This document shows, in pieces, positions 1 to 13,400 of a stretch of 64,000 nt of DNA; positions within the stretch are counted from its first letter, which is position 1; each line of letters opens with the position of its first letter. The notes beneath the pieces were generated by a model. It made no database searches, was not told the DNA's origin, and saw only the letters and a program-made list of their open reading frames with translations. The translations under genes were made by a program, and so were the position numbers. The stretch is from Rhytidiadelphus loreus (lineage: Eukaryota > Streptophyta > Bryopsida > Hypnales > Hylocomiaceae), in the NCBI GenBank assembly GCA_947034895.1, contig OX344761.1, forward strand, positions 26,982,863-27,046,862, read 5' to 3'.

Positions 1-1732
1 AAAAGACAATACCGGTATATGACAATGTAGAATATACAAGCTATTTTATGACATTTGTAGTAATCATAGTTTGTAAGACTCTCAAATACATCTTTTTTTT
101 AGAGCATATTTTTGCAATAGGACTTCATCTAAAGTGTAAAAGAAATCTAACAAATAAAAATGAAAGTTTCTACAAGGGACTATGAATGCTTTAAAATGAT
201 AAAAGATTCTCATGAGCATATGATTTTAAACATTTTTTATCTCTTATCTTCCCCTTTTTAGGGCTTAACTTGCTTTCTCTCATTATCAAAAAAATATTTC
301 TTTTAATACATAAAAGGTTTCCAAAGAACTATTCAATTTTCTACTATTATAGCCACAATAAGTTTTGTTTGAAAACTTATTAGAGCTTTAAGTCCCAAGG
401 TTTTTTCAATGATCAAAACAAAAATATAGAGAAAATCTTCAACAAATGTTGGATTGTTGAAGATATAAAAACTAAAGTGAAAAAATAACAAATAACAAAT
501 TGAAAAATCAATGACAGACACTAGATGTACAAAATTTTGGACCATTTACCATTGGTACTATAAAAATTTAGAGTTTTCTAACAATGCATATAGTATTATT
601 GACATCAATGTACAAAAAATGCACAAATATAGACCTATAACAATAACTTTCATGAAAGATTTACTTCAAGGACCTTTGGATTAGGTAAATATTGCTTTCA
701 TAATTTACAACATTAAAAAATACACCTTAGTTCTATATGTGTAAAAATACATGTTTAATATGAGAAACATTCAACATGGGTGTATACAAAATCTTCTTCT
801 CAAAATTGACACAAGTTTCATGATGCAGAACTAACATACTTTTTTTAAACAAAAACCTCATTAAAGATGAAGATTTAATAATTACCCTATAGGCACATAC
901 AAATTTTAAGTATTATCCTCTGGATAAATAATTGGATCATTAGGAGTTAAGAATACTGAGAAATCATTGGAATGGAAACATGTGATATCAAAAGGCATCT
1001 TAAGATTTCATTAGTCATTTTTTATTTTAAAATTATAAACTAAATAGTTATTAAATTCTAAAAAATATTTTATATTCATTTACAATAATATATTGAAAAC
1101 ATGATTTATGAATAAGTTCTCGAAATTTATTAAAATATGTGAGTAAAAAAATAATGAATATACTTTGAATTTGAATAGTTAGTAGAAATCAAAATATATT
1201 CTTACTCATCTTTCATTGTAGAAGTCAAATGATTAATAATGATGTCAAATTTTGGCTTTGAAATATGATAAAATTCAATATTTTTACATATTTTTAAAAT
1301 CCTCAATGGCCTTGAATGTTCTTTCAAATTTTTAAATAATTGAGAAAAAGAATAAAAAATATTATATAACAAACATGGAATTATAAACTTTATAAACTTT
1401 TCTTATTTACAAAATTTTGATGATTTACATTAGGTATTTTAGAATGATCCCATGAATATTATTATGAAATTAAATTTATTATATTAGACTAATTCAAAGT
1501 GTTGAAAATTATGGCATCGATCATAATTATGTAAGTCACATAGTTCAAAAGACCCAAACTATTACAAATTTATGTTTCAATGCATTTGCTTTGAATCTTA
1601 AGTTAGTTATGAACGATTATAGTGAAGTTTGTATACAACTATCGAAGTAATAATTTCAAAGACAACATTTGATTGAAAAGCTACCATGTTGTTATTCTAA
1701 ATAATTGCATCACACTTTAATAGAAAATCATG
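1..1732. other. AT-rich DNA without recognisable gene
   Basis: Very AT-rich sequence with stops in every frame. I see no conserved coding segment, RNA gene or clear repeat here. Confidence 0.6.
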
Positions 1733-1892
1733 TAAGGTAAACTACTCCATTACAAACAAAATGGGAGCAAGCCCATTGTGGGTTGAATCACATTAGTGGT
1801 GTACATTTCAAAACTTGAATGTACACGACCATTACAATTTTGCCCACAATGGGCTTGCTCACATTCAATCCGTAATAGGATAGTTTACCTTA
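1733..1892. repeat. Foldback MITE with TAAGGTAAACTA termini
   Basis: The two ends are inverted copies: TAAGGTAAACTACTCCATTAC on the left and, read in reverse complement, TAAGGTAAACTATCCTATTAC on the right. A second inner stem pairs GAGCAAGCCCATTGTGGG with CCCACAATGGGCTTGCTC. About 160 bp, with no coding capacity. A similar terminus occurs at 25913-26059. The transposon superfamily is not clear. Confidence 0.7.
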
Positions 1893-3099
1893 TTACCATT
1901 TTGCATTACAACATCCAAAATAATTTTTGGAATCTTTTGATGTGATTATTTAGAGTATTATTAAAAAAATATTTATATTAACATTGTAACATTGTTTCTT
2001 TATAAACAAACTTTAGATTTGCTTAATCAAAAGAAAGGTCAATAAAAACATTGCCATTTCTTTGTAACATTGGCCAAATGTTGATAGTGACATTCACCCC
2101 TAAATTTTCCAAATTTCATATTTTGGATTATAACAAAGTATTTTTTTAATGATGTTTTGTCCCAATAACTTCACAATTTTTAGACATTTGAAAATACTTT
2201 CCATCACATTTTGGGTATAATCTTTATATTTCTTAAGAATGACCATTTTTTTTTTAAAAACTGAATATTATTTTTTAATACTTTAAACACTTGGGGGGTC
2301 ACTTAGAGTGTCCCACTTTAGAAACCACATGCAAACAAAATTTTGGACCCCCTATATACTTTTTGAATTTTAAATAAAACAAAATTTAAAAAACATGAAT
2401 AGATTTTTCTACTTTGAAGGTTTATACTTTCAATTATTGATATTTTTATTTGTTAATAATAATTAGTTTCAAATTTTTGAAGTAAAAAAATACTCTATAG
2501 AATTGAAAAATAAGTTTTACACCCCTATATTATATAACAAAAAATTGTCTAAAAAATGAAACTAAAACTAAAACTAAATATAACTCTCTATTGAAAGCTC
2601 ATTTTGAGTTGAATATTGATTCAATAGGCATCTAAATGTGTTCTCTATAATTATTTGAGTTGAAAAACATGCCATTTTAGTTCATTTTCAACCTCTTATA
2701 GAAATCATTTCATATTTTATTTGAGTTGGAAATTTCGGCAATAGAAACCTATAGTCATTATTAAAAAATGGTCAAAATTTTAGATTGAAATTACAGTTTA
2801 TTAGAAACCACTTATTTGCATGTGGTTTGTTGTAGTAGAACTAAGTGCACCCCCCGAGTTTAAACATCAATAAGTGTAGTTTTTTTTATGATTTTCATTA
2901 ATTGTATATTTTGCAAATAATTTTTAACCTAGTAAATTTTTTTATAGCTTTAATTTGGTAGAATATTATTTTTAATGTTCTACTAATTACCTGTATTTTA
3001 ATTATTTTTGAAAAGCTCATAGTATTGAAAGTTTGATCCAAAATGCAACAAAATGAGACAATATTTATTGGAATCACCTATATTAAAAGTTACTTTTAA
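1893..3099. other. AT-rich DNA, nothing recognised
   Basis: AT-rich sequence with many homopolymer runs. No supported gene, RNA or element. Confidence 0.5.
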
Positions 3100-3386
3100 T
3101 CAATCATAGATTTGCAAGTGCAAATTAAAAGAATTCAAATGATGAAGTTCCATCTATAGAAGAGTATAAAAAATTATGTAGTAAGAATGTTTCTTAATGA
3201 AATTAGTTGTTTACTTAATATTGTCCTAGTCCTTCTTTGTTTTATTGGGCTATTATATGCTATTGCATTTAGTATTGAAAAGTGTTAAATACCATTTTAT
3301 TTTTTATTTTCCAAGTTAATATAACTAATTTTATAACTAATTTTGGAAATGAGATGCTTAAAAGTTTTCAAGCACTATAGATAGAG

Positions 3387-3952
3387 CTTGAATACGTAAC
3401 TCCCCTGTTATATAGGCTTGATTATAATCATTTATAATGCACTTTGGTCCAATTTCAAGGGATTTAATTCATTTTAATGTAAAAAACTCTTGTAGCCTTT
3501 TAAAGAGGTAATCCAAAAACGAAATTATCTATATAAAATGAGTATTCTTAAGAAACAATAATAACATTTAAAACCTAATTATATGAGGTTTTTAATAATT
3601 AATATATGTATCATCATACAAGCTACCTAACTTTGGGGACTTTTTAATAAAAATTAAGATTTTTTTATTATAAGTAAAGTACTATGAATGAACTCTAATT
3701 TTAGTTGGAGGAAACTTTTTGTATTGATTTTTGAAAGTTATGCATTAGTGTTTCAATTCTTTATATATATTGTGAAGTTAAAAAAGAATTAAATATGCAA
3801 CCAAACATTTCCTACATCACATTTTATTTAATTTCATCTTCATTTGACTTTTTAGTATCATATAATTTTTACAAAAGCCATACCCTAACTAAGCCATTTT
3901 AATTCCGGCAACCCTTGAGCGTGTATAATACAAGAGTTGTATACCTAAGAGG
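3387..3952. mobile_element. Inserted element with imperfect inverted ends in R1 copy A
   Basis: Compared with R1 copy B, which reads straight through at about 19135, copy A is interrupted here. The segment is flanked by TAGAG on both sides (3382-3386 and 3953-3957), consistent with a 5-bp target duplication. The ends are imperfect inverted repeats: CTTGAATACGTAACTC on the left, and on the right, in reverse complement, CTTAGGTATACAACTC a few bases in. No ORF. Probably a non-autonomous DNA transposon; superfamily unknown. Confidence 0.55.
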
Positions 3953-4688
3953 TAGAGATTGACAAAGTGCCAAATAAAAGGGTTTTTTTGGTAGTAATTT
4001 CAACTTCACATGTTTGGACATTAACCAAGGAATCAATTAGTGTCCCAAATTCTAGATTATATGATGGTAATAAAAAGAGGTGAAGAAAGAAGAGACAAAA
4101 AAATCTTACATTTCACACATTCAAGCCAATTTCACAAAAAACTTTTGTAGTTTGATCAAACCGCTATTTTGAATAGAATAAATGTCAAAAACTTCACCGC
4201 TTTCTTGGATCATTACATGAGTTATTCTCCTAGCATTTTCTTAGTAAATATTAAAAGTTCCAACGAAACTTCCATTGTACATAATTTGTGATTTTGTGCT
4301 TGAAAATTTTACTCAGAAGTTATTTGAAAACCATTTTTCATTATTAGAACTAAAGTGATAATCATCATTATTGATAATCACAAGCAAGCCAATCTCCAAA
4401 AGGTGATTGAAAGATTCAGAAAGAGATTTTGATTTGATCACGATCTTGATAGAGACCAAAGCGACACCTTAATAATTCTTATCCTAAATGTCAATTATGT
4501 CACATATAGAACTTTCTAGAAAATTTTCACTTATTTCTTTTCACTAAACCCTAATTACATCCAAACATGTAACTTCTTATAGAAGTTTTGAAGCTTTATG
4601 AAAAATCTTTAATGAATTTTTGGGAGTTGCCAATTTGCTACAATAGGCTCTTCTGTAGTTTAAATAATCCCCACATGAAAAGCAGCTC

Positions 4689-4698
4689 TTATAAAAGG
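4689..4698 (+). promoter_or_regulatory. TATA box of the gene at 4847
   Basis: TTATAAAAGG stands about 150 bp upstream of the chosen ATG, followed by a pyrimidine-rich stretch (CCTCTCTTCACC) that would suit a plant transcription start near 4720. The same layout is preserved in R1 copy B at 21246 (GCTATAAAAG followed by TTCTCTTCACC), so the promoter belongs to the repeat. Confidence 0.55.
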
Positions 4699-4846
4699 AG
4701 AGGACTGTAAAAGTCGACTTGGTTGTCCTCTCTTCACCATTTTTCATGCTTCGTCGCTTGTTGCGTTGGAGTTTGGGACACCTGCCCAGCAAAGTTAGCA
4801 GCGCGTTGCTGGTGCTGTACTGCTGTTCAACCGCAGATCGAACGAG

Positions 4847-6665
4847 ATGGATTCCATAGCGACAATGCTCGCGGCCACCGCTTTTATTGCTGGTTGTTCT
4901 CTAATCCTAATTCTCTTGTTCAGTTAGGTGTTTTACAGCAGACTATTAAAATAATGTAGTCTCTCTCCATGTCTTTGGGATTGATTGTATGGAATGAGAT
5001 CTTGCTTGTATTTACTGCCATTACAAAAGTATATGTGAACCCTTTCTTCGTTTTGCAGTTTTCCCGCTAGCCCTGCTTTTCTTGCTAATCACTGCTTTTC
5101 AAGGACAAGAGTCGCGAGCTAGCTGCTGGTGGCATGTATGACTGTATGGCCTGCAATGTATGGATGTAATGAAAATGCTTGCTAATGACATCCTCTCAAC
5201 TGCATGATGCTTGATAGAAGTTTCCAGTTATTCTCTAACAACCATGACAACCTTGCTTCCGGATGTTTCGTAGGTTTTGGTTGAAAATTACTTCTTCCGT
5301 AGCAAGCAGCTGAAGATGTACAATTAAGTTTGAAACTAAATTGGGGCTTGTTCGATGGAGAGTTATCTGTCTGCCTGCTTTTGGACTTGCCTTGCAATTG
5401 AAACAGTAGAAGACAAGAATATGTTGGTTGTGAACATGCGCATTTTCATTGAGCACTGACACTTCGATCTTTTTTCCCTGTGCAACTGATTTTTTCGCTG
5501 CTTTTTAGAAAGGGAATGTCGCTTCACCTTTGCTAATAATATATTAAGCTTAAAGCTAATTCGGTGTAAAACTCTGAACGTTGTGTGTGTCTCGATCGAT
5601 TGCCTAGCTGTGTTGAGCGAGAATGATCGGGACGTAACAATCGCCGATCGTAGTTATTAACTACAGCCCGCAAGCTAAGGTCTCTACCCTAGATAGCTGA
5701 GCTGCTGAAAATGCATGATTAGGGTACATCGGTCTAAAGCAGACTTGCTATACTTGGTCTGATTGCAATATTCAATTGATCGTCTTGCAGAGGAATGGCG
5801 CCAGGCTGATTATCGGGGTCGACCCCTGGTGGATTATCGCCTTGATGTCGTGCAGCGAAGGAGAATGATGCGGCGGCGGCGGCAGACCTTACCCTCCGCA
5901 CTTTTCGGGCGTGCTGAACTGCCGATTTTCCTGACTCAAGTGGTATCCAACAGAGTCCATGGACTCCAGCTTAGGGTGCGACCCCTTCCAGTCTCGGGAG
6001 ACATCTGCACTACTCTTGTTGACGTGGTGATGGAATTGTCAAACCTGCGTCACAACATGGTTTTCTACGAAGCCCACTATCCTGCAGCTGTGGAAGTCCG
6101 CAACATTCTCGGTGAAGAGATCTGGGATAGGCTCGAAGAGTACCGCTGCGCAGTCGCCTGTTTGGCCTTCTCAACTCTCCGAGAACAGAGAACGGGTTCG
6201 ATCGATTTCTCCGTGGGGTTCGAGGCTTTCCTCCATCACTTCATACCGCACATGCAAACGTACATCAATGCCAGATGGGGAGAGGAGGACGAGGATCTTT
6301 TCTATGTCTGTCACGACGAGCTGGAGGACCTCATTGAAGACCAAAGAGATGAGGGCATCGAAGCCCAGGAAAGTTGGCCAATGGAGTTCATCAAGAAGCT
6401 GTTTCGTCGCCAACCTATTTTTTGGCTTGCTTACAACCTCTACTTCCCCGTTGATGGCAGAATGAGTTTGGAGCAAGTGTCGACGTGGGCCATCCAATGG
6501 CTGAGGAGGACAAGCTTGGAGCCCCCTGTGTGGCCAATCCGGCTTCGAGGTTTGTATGTCTGGAACCCGGACACAACACCGATTTGGAACAGGGCTGTAC
6601 TCGAATTGTTTGCAGACATCAGACGGCGATTCGGATCGATCCATACCCTTCATGAGGTTGTTTGA
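4847..6665 (+). CDS. Membrane-anchored protein of unknown function (316 aa, two exons)
   Basis: I do not recognise the family. Exon 1 (4847-4922) encodes a start Met and a strongly hydrophobic segment of about 20 residues ending LILILLF, a likely signal anchor. The donor A/GTTAGG at 4923 and the acceptor CGTCTTGCAG ending at 5790 keep the frame (phase 1). Exon 2 (5791-6665) runs 291 codons to a TGA. It has a very basic patch just after the anchor (RRRMMRRRRQ, followed by TLPSALFGRAELPIF) and an acidic segment around WGEEDEDLFYVCHDELEDLIED. It also has several Trp-rich stretches near the C terminus (IFWLAYNLYFP, WAIQWLRR, PPVWPIRLRGLYVWNP). The body looks alpha-helical and soluble. Exon 2 has no in-frame ATG near its start, and a TGA lies just upstream of the frame, which supports the spliced model. 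The intron is 868 bp. Promoter and 5' UTR derive from repeat R1. Confidence 0.6.
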
Positions 6666-8497
6666 AACATATTGTCGACCTCCGTAGCCGCAGTGTTGAG
6701 GTCTTCAATTTCCAGCAGTGCAGTGACAGGCGGGATTGATCGATTGGCCTTCCTGAAACTTAAGCAGTAAGAGATCGATGTAGTCTTGTTACAATTGAGG
6801 TTCTCGTCCTGCCATACTAGCGTTGTATGAAGTAAGGCGCTTCAGATTCTTTGCCAAATAGTTCGTTGATTCAGTTATACACTAGTATTGTACTTGTAAG
6901 TTCCGTGAATGTAGCGTGTGCTGATCACAAATGTATGTGTGGAAACATGGTGATGCATGCTAATGTCATGGATGCTTCCCATTCAAGAAGACCAGTTGAG
7001 TAAGGTGAATTCTTGTTTAGAACGGACTATAACAACGATAGAGAGTTCTTGTGCCAGCTGAAATCTGCCTAGTAATAAGTAAGACTGTGAAGCTCACCTG
7101 AGCTTATGAATTGCTGAATTGTGCTTGACTGCAGTAGCCCTGCCAAAGTGTTGATGCCTGAATTAGATAGGATTTCAAGGTTTGGAGATGAGGGGCTCTG
7201 AGTCGATAAGATTCTTCTGATTGGTACATGTTTAATTTCTTCACGACTAGTTTCATGCATGAGCTTTAGATTTTCTGCTTTAGAGCTTCTGGAGATCCGA
7301 TGACCTGCAATGCCAGTGCCGCCGAGAGTTCTTCAATGTAATGACAGAAGGAGCTGCTGGTGAAGGCAGGACAGATGATGGAGAGGTGAACTATTATTTT
7401 TGTGATATTAATCACTGGGTGCCAACATGACCTTTTGGAACTTCAAGGTAGGGACCTTCTGCTTTCCACGAATCAAGGCTCTTTTTACTGTAGAACATAT
7501 TGAATGCAAGCTGGTCCATGCATTGTGGGCCACTGTAATAAGAATATATTCTTGTTAAAGTGATACTGTAGAAGGACCCCTCTGCTTCCCATTCAAGAAT
7601 GTTATGCCCGCCAGAATCATGCATGAAATTGCAGAGTAGGTCCCCCATTATCACGACGCCAGTAATTGCTCTGTTTTTGGTATATGATAGTTAATCTCAA
7701 AAACTTCGACATAACTTAGTCTTTGGTGATTTGAAACTGCACGGATGCATGACGCAGGAAGAGTAAATGAGATTTGGTTCGAACGATTTCATGGCTTTCG
7801 AGGTCTGGTATGCGGATGTTGTGATTAATGTGAGTTGTTTGAAGGCATCCAATAGTGTTCAGTGTTCGTGAATTATTTCCGCGAATTCTGAGACCTTACA
7901 GGCGACAGCCTGAATGAGTGACAGAAAGAGATTAAGCATGGTCGATCACCGGAGTAATAATTAAGATGGACGATGGATTGAAGTGGTTTGCAATTGTAAT
8001 GCTTTAGAATTCTGAATTATGTTGAAGCTGGCATTGAGGTCTTGGTCTTAATTTCAGAATTGCGTGAACGTGCTCATAAGCAATCTGAGGATTCAAGACA
8101 GACCCAAGCTAGTTCCATCGATATCATACGTTCACAAACTGCGATGGCGTACCTGCCACTGGCCTGCTTATCAAGGCACCCAGGAATCGATCGAATTGTT
8201 GAACCAACACTGATGCATGGCATCCACCTCAGAAACTCCCGTAATGTGTTCATCTTGAACTGCAGGATCTGCAGGTACGCCCACATGCATCTTGTAAATA
8301 ACCCCGCCATAACCTGGCCTTCAACTGCTGGGCAAGACGCTTCTGACGCACATATATGCACTGTATGGATCCTTTGATTTTGCACATGAAAGTGCTGGTG
8401 ATGACTGCGTCCCCACCCATCCAGACCGGTCCACATCGAATCAGGTAGTAATCGTAGAGATTCAGATCGTGCTTCCCTCGATTGCGTTCTTCTTACT
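6666..8497. other. 3' flank, moderate GC, no confident gene
   Basis: Base composition stays higher than in the surrounding AT-rich DNA, and short ORFs exist on both strands (for example 7412-7654 and 8074-8592, minus). None shows a family motif, a good ATG context or splice-compatible neighbours. This could be a long 3' UTR, a decayed gene or a non-coding transcript. Confidence 0.4.
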
Positions 8498-9480
8498 GTT
8501 GGAAAGTCCTTTGCAAATTGCAATGAGGTGTGTGTGGCATTTGTTTGTTTTACGGTGTTTGGACCTACACTGCAAAAGTTATTGAATTTCAAAAAAATTA
8601 TGAATTAAAATTGTTTGGTATGTTGAGAACTTAGAAACTATGAGTTTCTTGGTGACGGTCTTAGTAACATTGGAAAGCTCTTTGTGAAGAAGTTGCAAAG
8701 ACTTTGTTTTGTGGCGTTTTGCCCTATAATGTGAAAGTTATTGAATTCCAAAGATTTTATGAATTAGAAAATTTAATTAAATTCTTTTCTAATTTGAAAA
8801 AAACATAAATTTTACATTGCATGTCCAAAGACCAAAAGTCACAAAATAAAGCCTTTGCATTCCTTCATGCATAAAGCTTTTTATTTGTATAAAAAATGCA
8901 ACCTCTAATACTACAACAAAACCCTATGTGTGAAAGAAATTGAATTTCAATTTTTTTTAAATTAAAAATTAAAAATTATTTTAACTTTTACTTTGGGTGT
9001 AGCAATGAACCAACGACACAGGGCACACTAGTCTATACCTTAAATTAGGTTGTTTGTTTTGTTTGATATGCTGAAATCTAAAAAATTGTAAGTCCCCCAC
9101 CTCCATTCTTAGTACTGATGGAAAGCTCTCTTCAAGGAGGGGTGCACATAGCCACATACTTTGTTTCATGGCATTTGAACCTATGGTGTAAAAGTTATGA
9201 ATTTTTAGATTATTTTTAAAATTAAATTATTGAATTAAATTATCTTTTATTTTGGAAAAACCATAACTTTCAAATTTTTATGTCCAAACACAAAAAAACA
9301 AAACCTTTGTACTCCTTTGTACACACAACCTTTATTTGTATCAAGAACACAAGTTATGCAACTTCTTACACTACAATAAACTAGGAGTGCACAAACTTTG
9401 TTTTGAAAGATTCCCACTTACAACAAAAAAGACATTGAATTTTGAATTTTTTATGAATTAATAATTTAAAAAATCACTTA
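8498..9480. repeat. Degenerate tandem repeat, unit about 450 bp
   Basis: The pattern 'ttggaaagctct...actttgttttgtggc...gtgaaagttattgaatt...atgaatta' recurs at about 8500, 8670, 9117 and, as a partial copy, 9390. Between the full copies the same order of blocks is kept, including 'catgtccaaa', 'cctttgcattcctt' and 'tttatttgtat'. The units are diverged and AT-rich. No coding content. Confidence 0.6.
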
Positions 9481-10035
9481 TTTTTATTTTATTTTGGTAT
9501 ATTGTGGCAAGTTGGCAATGGAATAGGGCTCACCAGTTAGAGCAACCCTACAGCAAGGCACCAAGGGGCTAAGACATGGCCAGTGCATGGGGCCACGTTG
9601 ATTTTTTCCCCCTTGGCATACTCGCCAAGTAGAAATTTATGGCCAACCACACCAATATTTGCAAATGGAACGGGCAAATGGTGCACTTTGCGAGTGCCGC
9701 ACTAAATAAGTTTTATAAATTACCCATGTACCAACAACTAGCTGGCCGTCAAATAAGGTACATGTTAGGTACAAGAAGATATTGTATATGGTGCAACAGG
9801 CTTTTGTTATATTCCTAGTAGCTTAGAAACAAATCAACTTAAATGATTTAAATGCCAATGTTATTGTTCCAATTAATTACCATCAAGAAACATTTTGTTG
9901 GCAAAATGAAGGAATAGTTTCATTGACATTTGGTGGAATACTAGGGGGGAGAGGTTGTTTTTATAGTGAAATCCATTATCCACAATGAATTTTCAAAGGA
10001 TATGGGTCTATGGGATAATTTGAAGATGACAACTT
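9481..10035. other. Unassigned intergenic DNA
   Basis: Contains a slightly GC-richer patch (9530-9700) but no ORF or motif that I can support. Confidence 0.4.
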
Positions 10036-10042
10036 GACCACT

Positions 10043-10442
10043 CATTGTCAAAACTTTTGAATTGTGTTTGAAGTAGAATTCAGACTTCCTTTAGGCATAG
10101 TAAAATAACTTTTTTCCAAAAATGTTGAACTAAATTAAAGTGGGAAATCAATTTGACTTTCATCTCTATTGAGATTTAAATCCTTAAATTAAAAGCTATG
10201 GACAAAATTTAGAGAGGATGTTTGAAAATGCTCAAAAATATTCCCTTCCAATCCCTTTGTGAATTTTGTCCATAATGTTTTATTGGAGGATCTAAATCTT
10301 AAACGGATTTTTGGAGATGAAATTTAGATTGATTTTCCACATTAATTGAGTTCCACATTTTTGGGAAAAAATCTATTTTACTATGCTTAAATGAGGTTTG
10401 AAATTTTACTTCAAACACAATTTCTACTTTAGTACTTTTGAC
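10043..10442. repeat. Long imperfect inverted repeat (foldback element)
   Basis: The left arm, about 10043-10215, and the right arm, about 10260-10442, are reverse complements of each other over roughly 175 bp with scattered mismatches. Examples are GAATTGTGTTTGAAGTAGAA against TTTACTTCAAACACAATTTC, and GGCATAGTAAAATA against TATTTTACTATGCTTAAA. The loop is about 45 bp. No ORF. This suits a foldback transposon or a hairpin small-RNA locus. Confidence 0.7.
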
Positions 10443-13400
10443 TTAACTATGAGCAATTGAGCTCCAACTAATTCTAATTTATGTATCCCATATAATTACT
10501 GTATTATGAAAATAAAAAAATATTACCCAAGAAAGATATGGCCCTATGAGTGTATGAGACTACAATAAAAGTAGCTAGCAAAAAATCATTAGATTCTTTG
10601 ATGAATAGTTGAACACATTAGGAATAATATTCATTTTTTCTACAATTAAAGTCTTGAAAGTCATTCATTGAACACTTTTAACCCTTGACATCTTTTTTGG
10701 ACTAAAAGTTCTTAAAAGATGATATGAATGTTTTTATATTAAAGTACATGAAAAATCATTTTTATACCTTCAAGTGTTATATCAAGGTAAGCCATATAAG
10801 TTGTATATAATAGTATGGCTTGAGCAAGATTTTTCATTTATCAACTGTCGTTTAGATTTGTACCATCTCACAAACTCCATGACCACAAGTATAGGGAAGA
10901 TCATTTCAAAGAAAAGGTCAATTTGTCTACCATTTATGTATCTAAAATCATTTAATTTATAGATTTGTTTGTTTTTGGCTTTCTTTCATGGAAACAAGGA
11001 ATAAAAGGTGCAATCGTGCAATGAAATCACTCTTGTTCCCAAATTTGTACAATCCACCCCATAATGCTATTGACAATGTATGGCATCTTTGTCCTATCTA
11101 TCTAGTAGAGAATAAAGCTTTGGCAAATTGACAAGCATGATCCTCAAATTGAACATGCGAATGCAAAATGTGCTATCACCTAATCATTGGCCAATTTATA
11201 TATATTATATAATAATTGTTCTTTAATTCCTTGTGATTTTCTTTACCGTTCATCAATTTGCCTTTGTCTAAGTATTCATTACTAGCCTCATTGCTAAGCT
11301 AGGATGATCAAGCAAATTGACACCAATTAGCTAATGCAAAAGTATGGTTGGTTAGTAGTCTTTCTTAGCGAATTGTCCCAAACCATCCATTATTTTGCTT
11401 CACTTTTACTTTTACTTTCCAGTTATCTAGTGTATGACTGCACCATGCTTGGCACTTGTTGCACTTGACTTGTCAGAGATCATATTGGTGCAAGCAACTT
11501 AGACACATGTAATACACAATTTGATCTTGCATTTGTTCTCAGTTCTTATTCTACAAATTGTTCATTAGTACCAAAACACTAGGGACAAACATGATATCTT
11601 AGATACACTATTTACTTAACTCAACCTACTCCAAAAAGTCTAATTGATTTGGATGATCCCCAAAGTTTATTTGTTTTGTTTTATCTATTGCCCAAAAGCT
11701 ATGATGGTATATGGTTACATCAAACAATGCAATCTGTCAATTTGTACTCATTATTAGAACATCTGGAATCACACTTGTACATATTCACAGTTGTTATTCC
11801 CAATTCGACTTAGCAATTTTGGCTCTTCACATTTAGGTGAGAGAATATATATATACATTGTGTCCGTTCTTTGCCTCTTTTTGACCCGGGCATTACGTTT
11901 TTTAACACATTATGTGTTCAAACCATATCAACTAGATAAGTTCAGATAAGCACTCAGCCTTACACATTTTAATATGCATATCGACTTGATTATTCTTAGG
12001 TTCATTGTTCATCATTATCAATTACACTACACTTGACAAAACTCCAGATTCTCAAGTGATTGGAAACCTATAGTTTTACAATAATAACCATCACAATTTG
12101 TAGATGCTATTAGATGATTCAATAATATTCACATTCTTTGTTTTGGCTAACTACCAAATCCTAGAATATGAGAACTGCAATCACAAGCAGATGCAATTTG
12201 TATGACACAAACACAAATTTATCACTTAGCTAAGGTATCTCAATCAAACACACCTCATACTTGTCATCAATTTATTCAAGTGTTTCCTATAAGAATCAAC
12301 CAAATATAATTGATTGAAGCAAATATTCAATAAATAATAAATTATTAGGGTCATTCCAACATAATTGGCCAATTCATACTTGGATAACTAGACTCAATCC
12401 TTTAAGATATAATAATAAATGCCAAAATCAATAATGTAAAACAATTGCAATTAAGGCCATATTCTTTAAATTGAGATTTTTGTAGATTTTGAGACAGAAT
12501 GCTAATTATTGAAAAATTCATTAAAAAAAAATAGTAATAGAAATAAAAAATAATAATGCTCAAAATAGTGATTCTATAATGAAATTCCAAAATTTGGTGT
12601 TGTTACTTTTTTATAAAAAAATACTAGTAAAGAGATAAAGCAATTTATCCTTGAATCGAGGATAAAAATGAGACTGTGAAAAGTCTCAATATAACGAATA
12701 TGACCTTAATTCCTAGACAAACATCTTACACAATTACCAAATACTATTTGCCCTGGATTCCACAATTATTGTTTTAGGTTTGACCAAACAACTTCTGTGT
12801 CGATAGGCATGTATTGCCTCCCAACTCGTCAATTAGATCACTACAAAAATATAAACACAAGTCTATCCACATTCAAACAACTCAATTACCACAAATGCAA
12901 CCACACGATCAGCTCCTAAGTAACAAAAACTCTCAAAATGTCAACACATATGTAACGCAAGAATAAACAATCTCCTTGGCCTTTATACAATCAAATTTAA
13001 TTCTCCGCTTAATCGTTGATTTGTTGTCTAGCTTCCATCGCTTAGACTACCAAATCAATTGTCACAACAATTATAACTCAAACACACCACAATTACAAGT
13101 ACCAACACACATACAACTCGCAACCAATTTAAAAATATAATATATTGTAATATGAAAGAATTCACAAGTTTGGAAATGCATTAGAGTAAACAAAAATACT
13201 ATGCTCCAACTAAAAGCTTCAAAAAGAAAAAACAACTTGTCTATAGACTAATTAAAGAAACACCAATTTGATTCGAATAGCGAGAGTTCAACTTCTCACC
13301 CCTTCCTAATTTCGACTATTGGAACCAATTACAATCTACTTGATATTTTAACTACATATTAGAAATTAGCTAAATTTGTCTTTACACAATGGAAATAATG

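Larger units (their letters stand above)
3100..4800 (+). repeat. Dispersed repeat R1, copy A
   Basis: This segment aligns in direct orientation with 18850-21335. Matching stretches include the region around 3140-3300 (with 18900-19080), 4040-4130 (with 20400-20485), 4380-4620 (with 20700-20960) and 4690-4790 (with 21245-21330). The copies are clearly homologous but diverged. Copy A has a 566 bp insert (3387-3952) that copy B lacks. Copy B has a CACTA-like element and a TTAA MITE that copy A lacks. The right end contains the TATA box and 5' leader of the gene at 4847. Confidence 0.75.

Noticed and set aside
6171..6653. 160-codon ORF antisense to the gene at 4847
   Set aside because: Shadow of exon 2 on the opposite strand.
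8074..8592. 172-codon minus-strand ORF
   Set aside because: Starts at TTG, runs into repeat DNA, has no domain motif and no splice-compatible partners.
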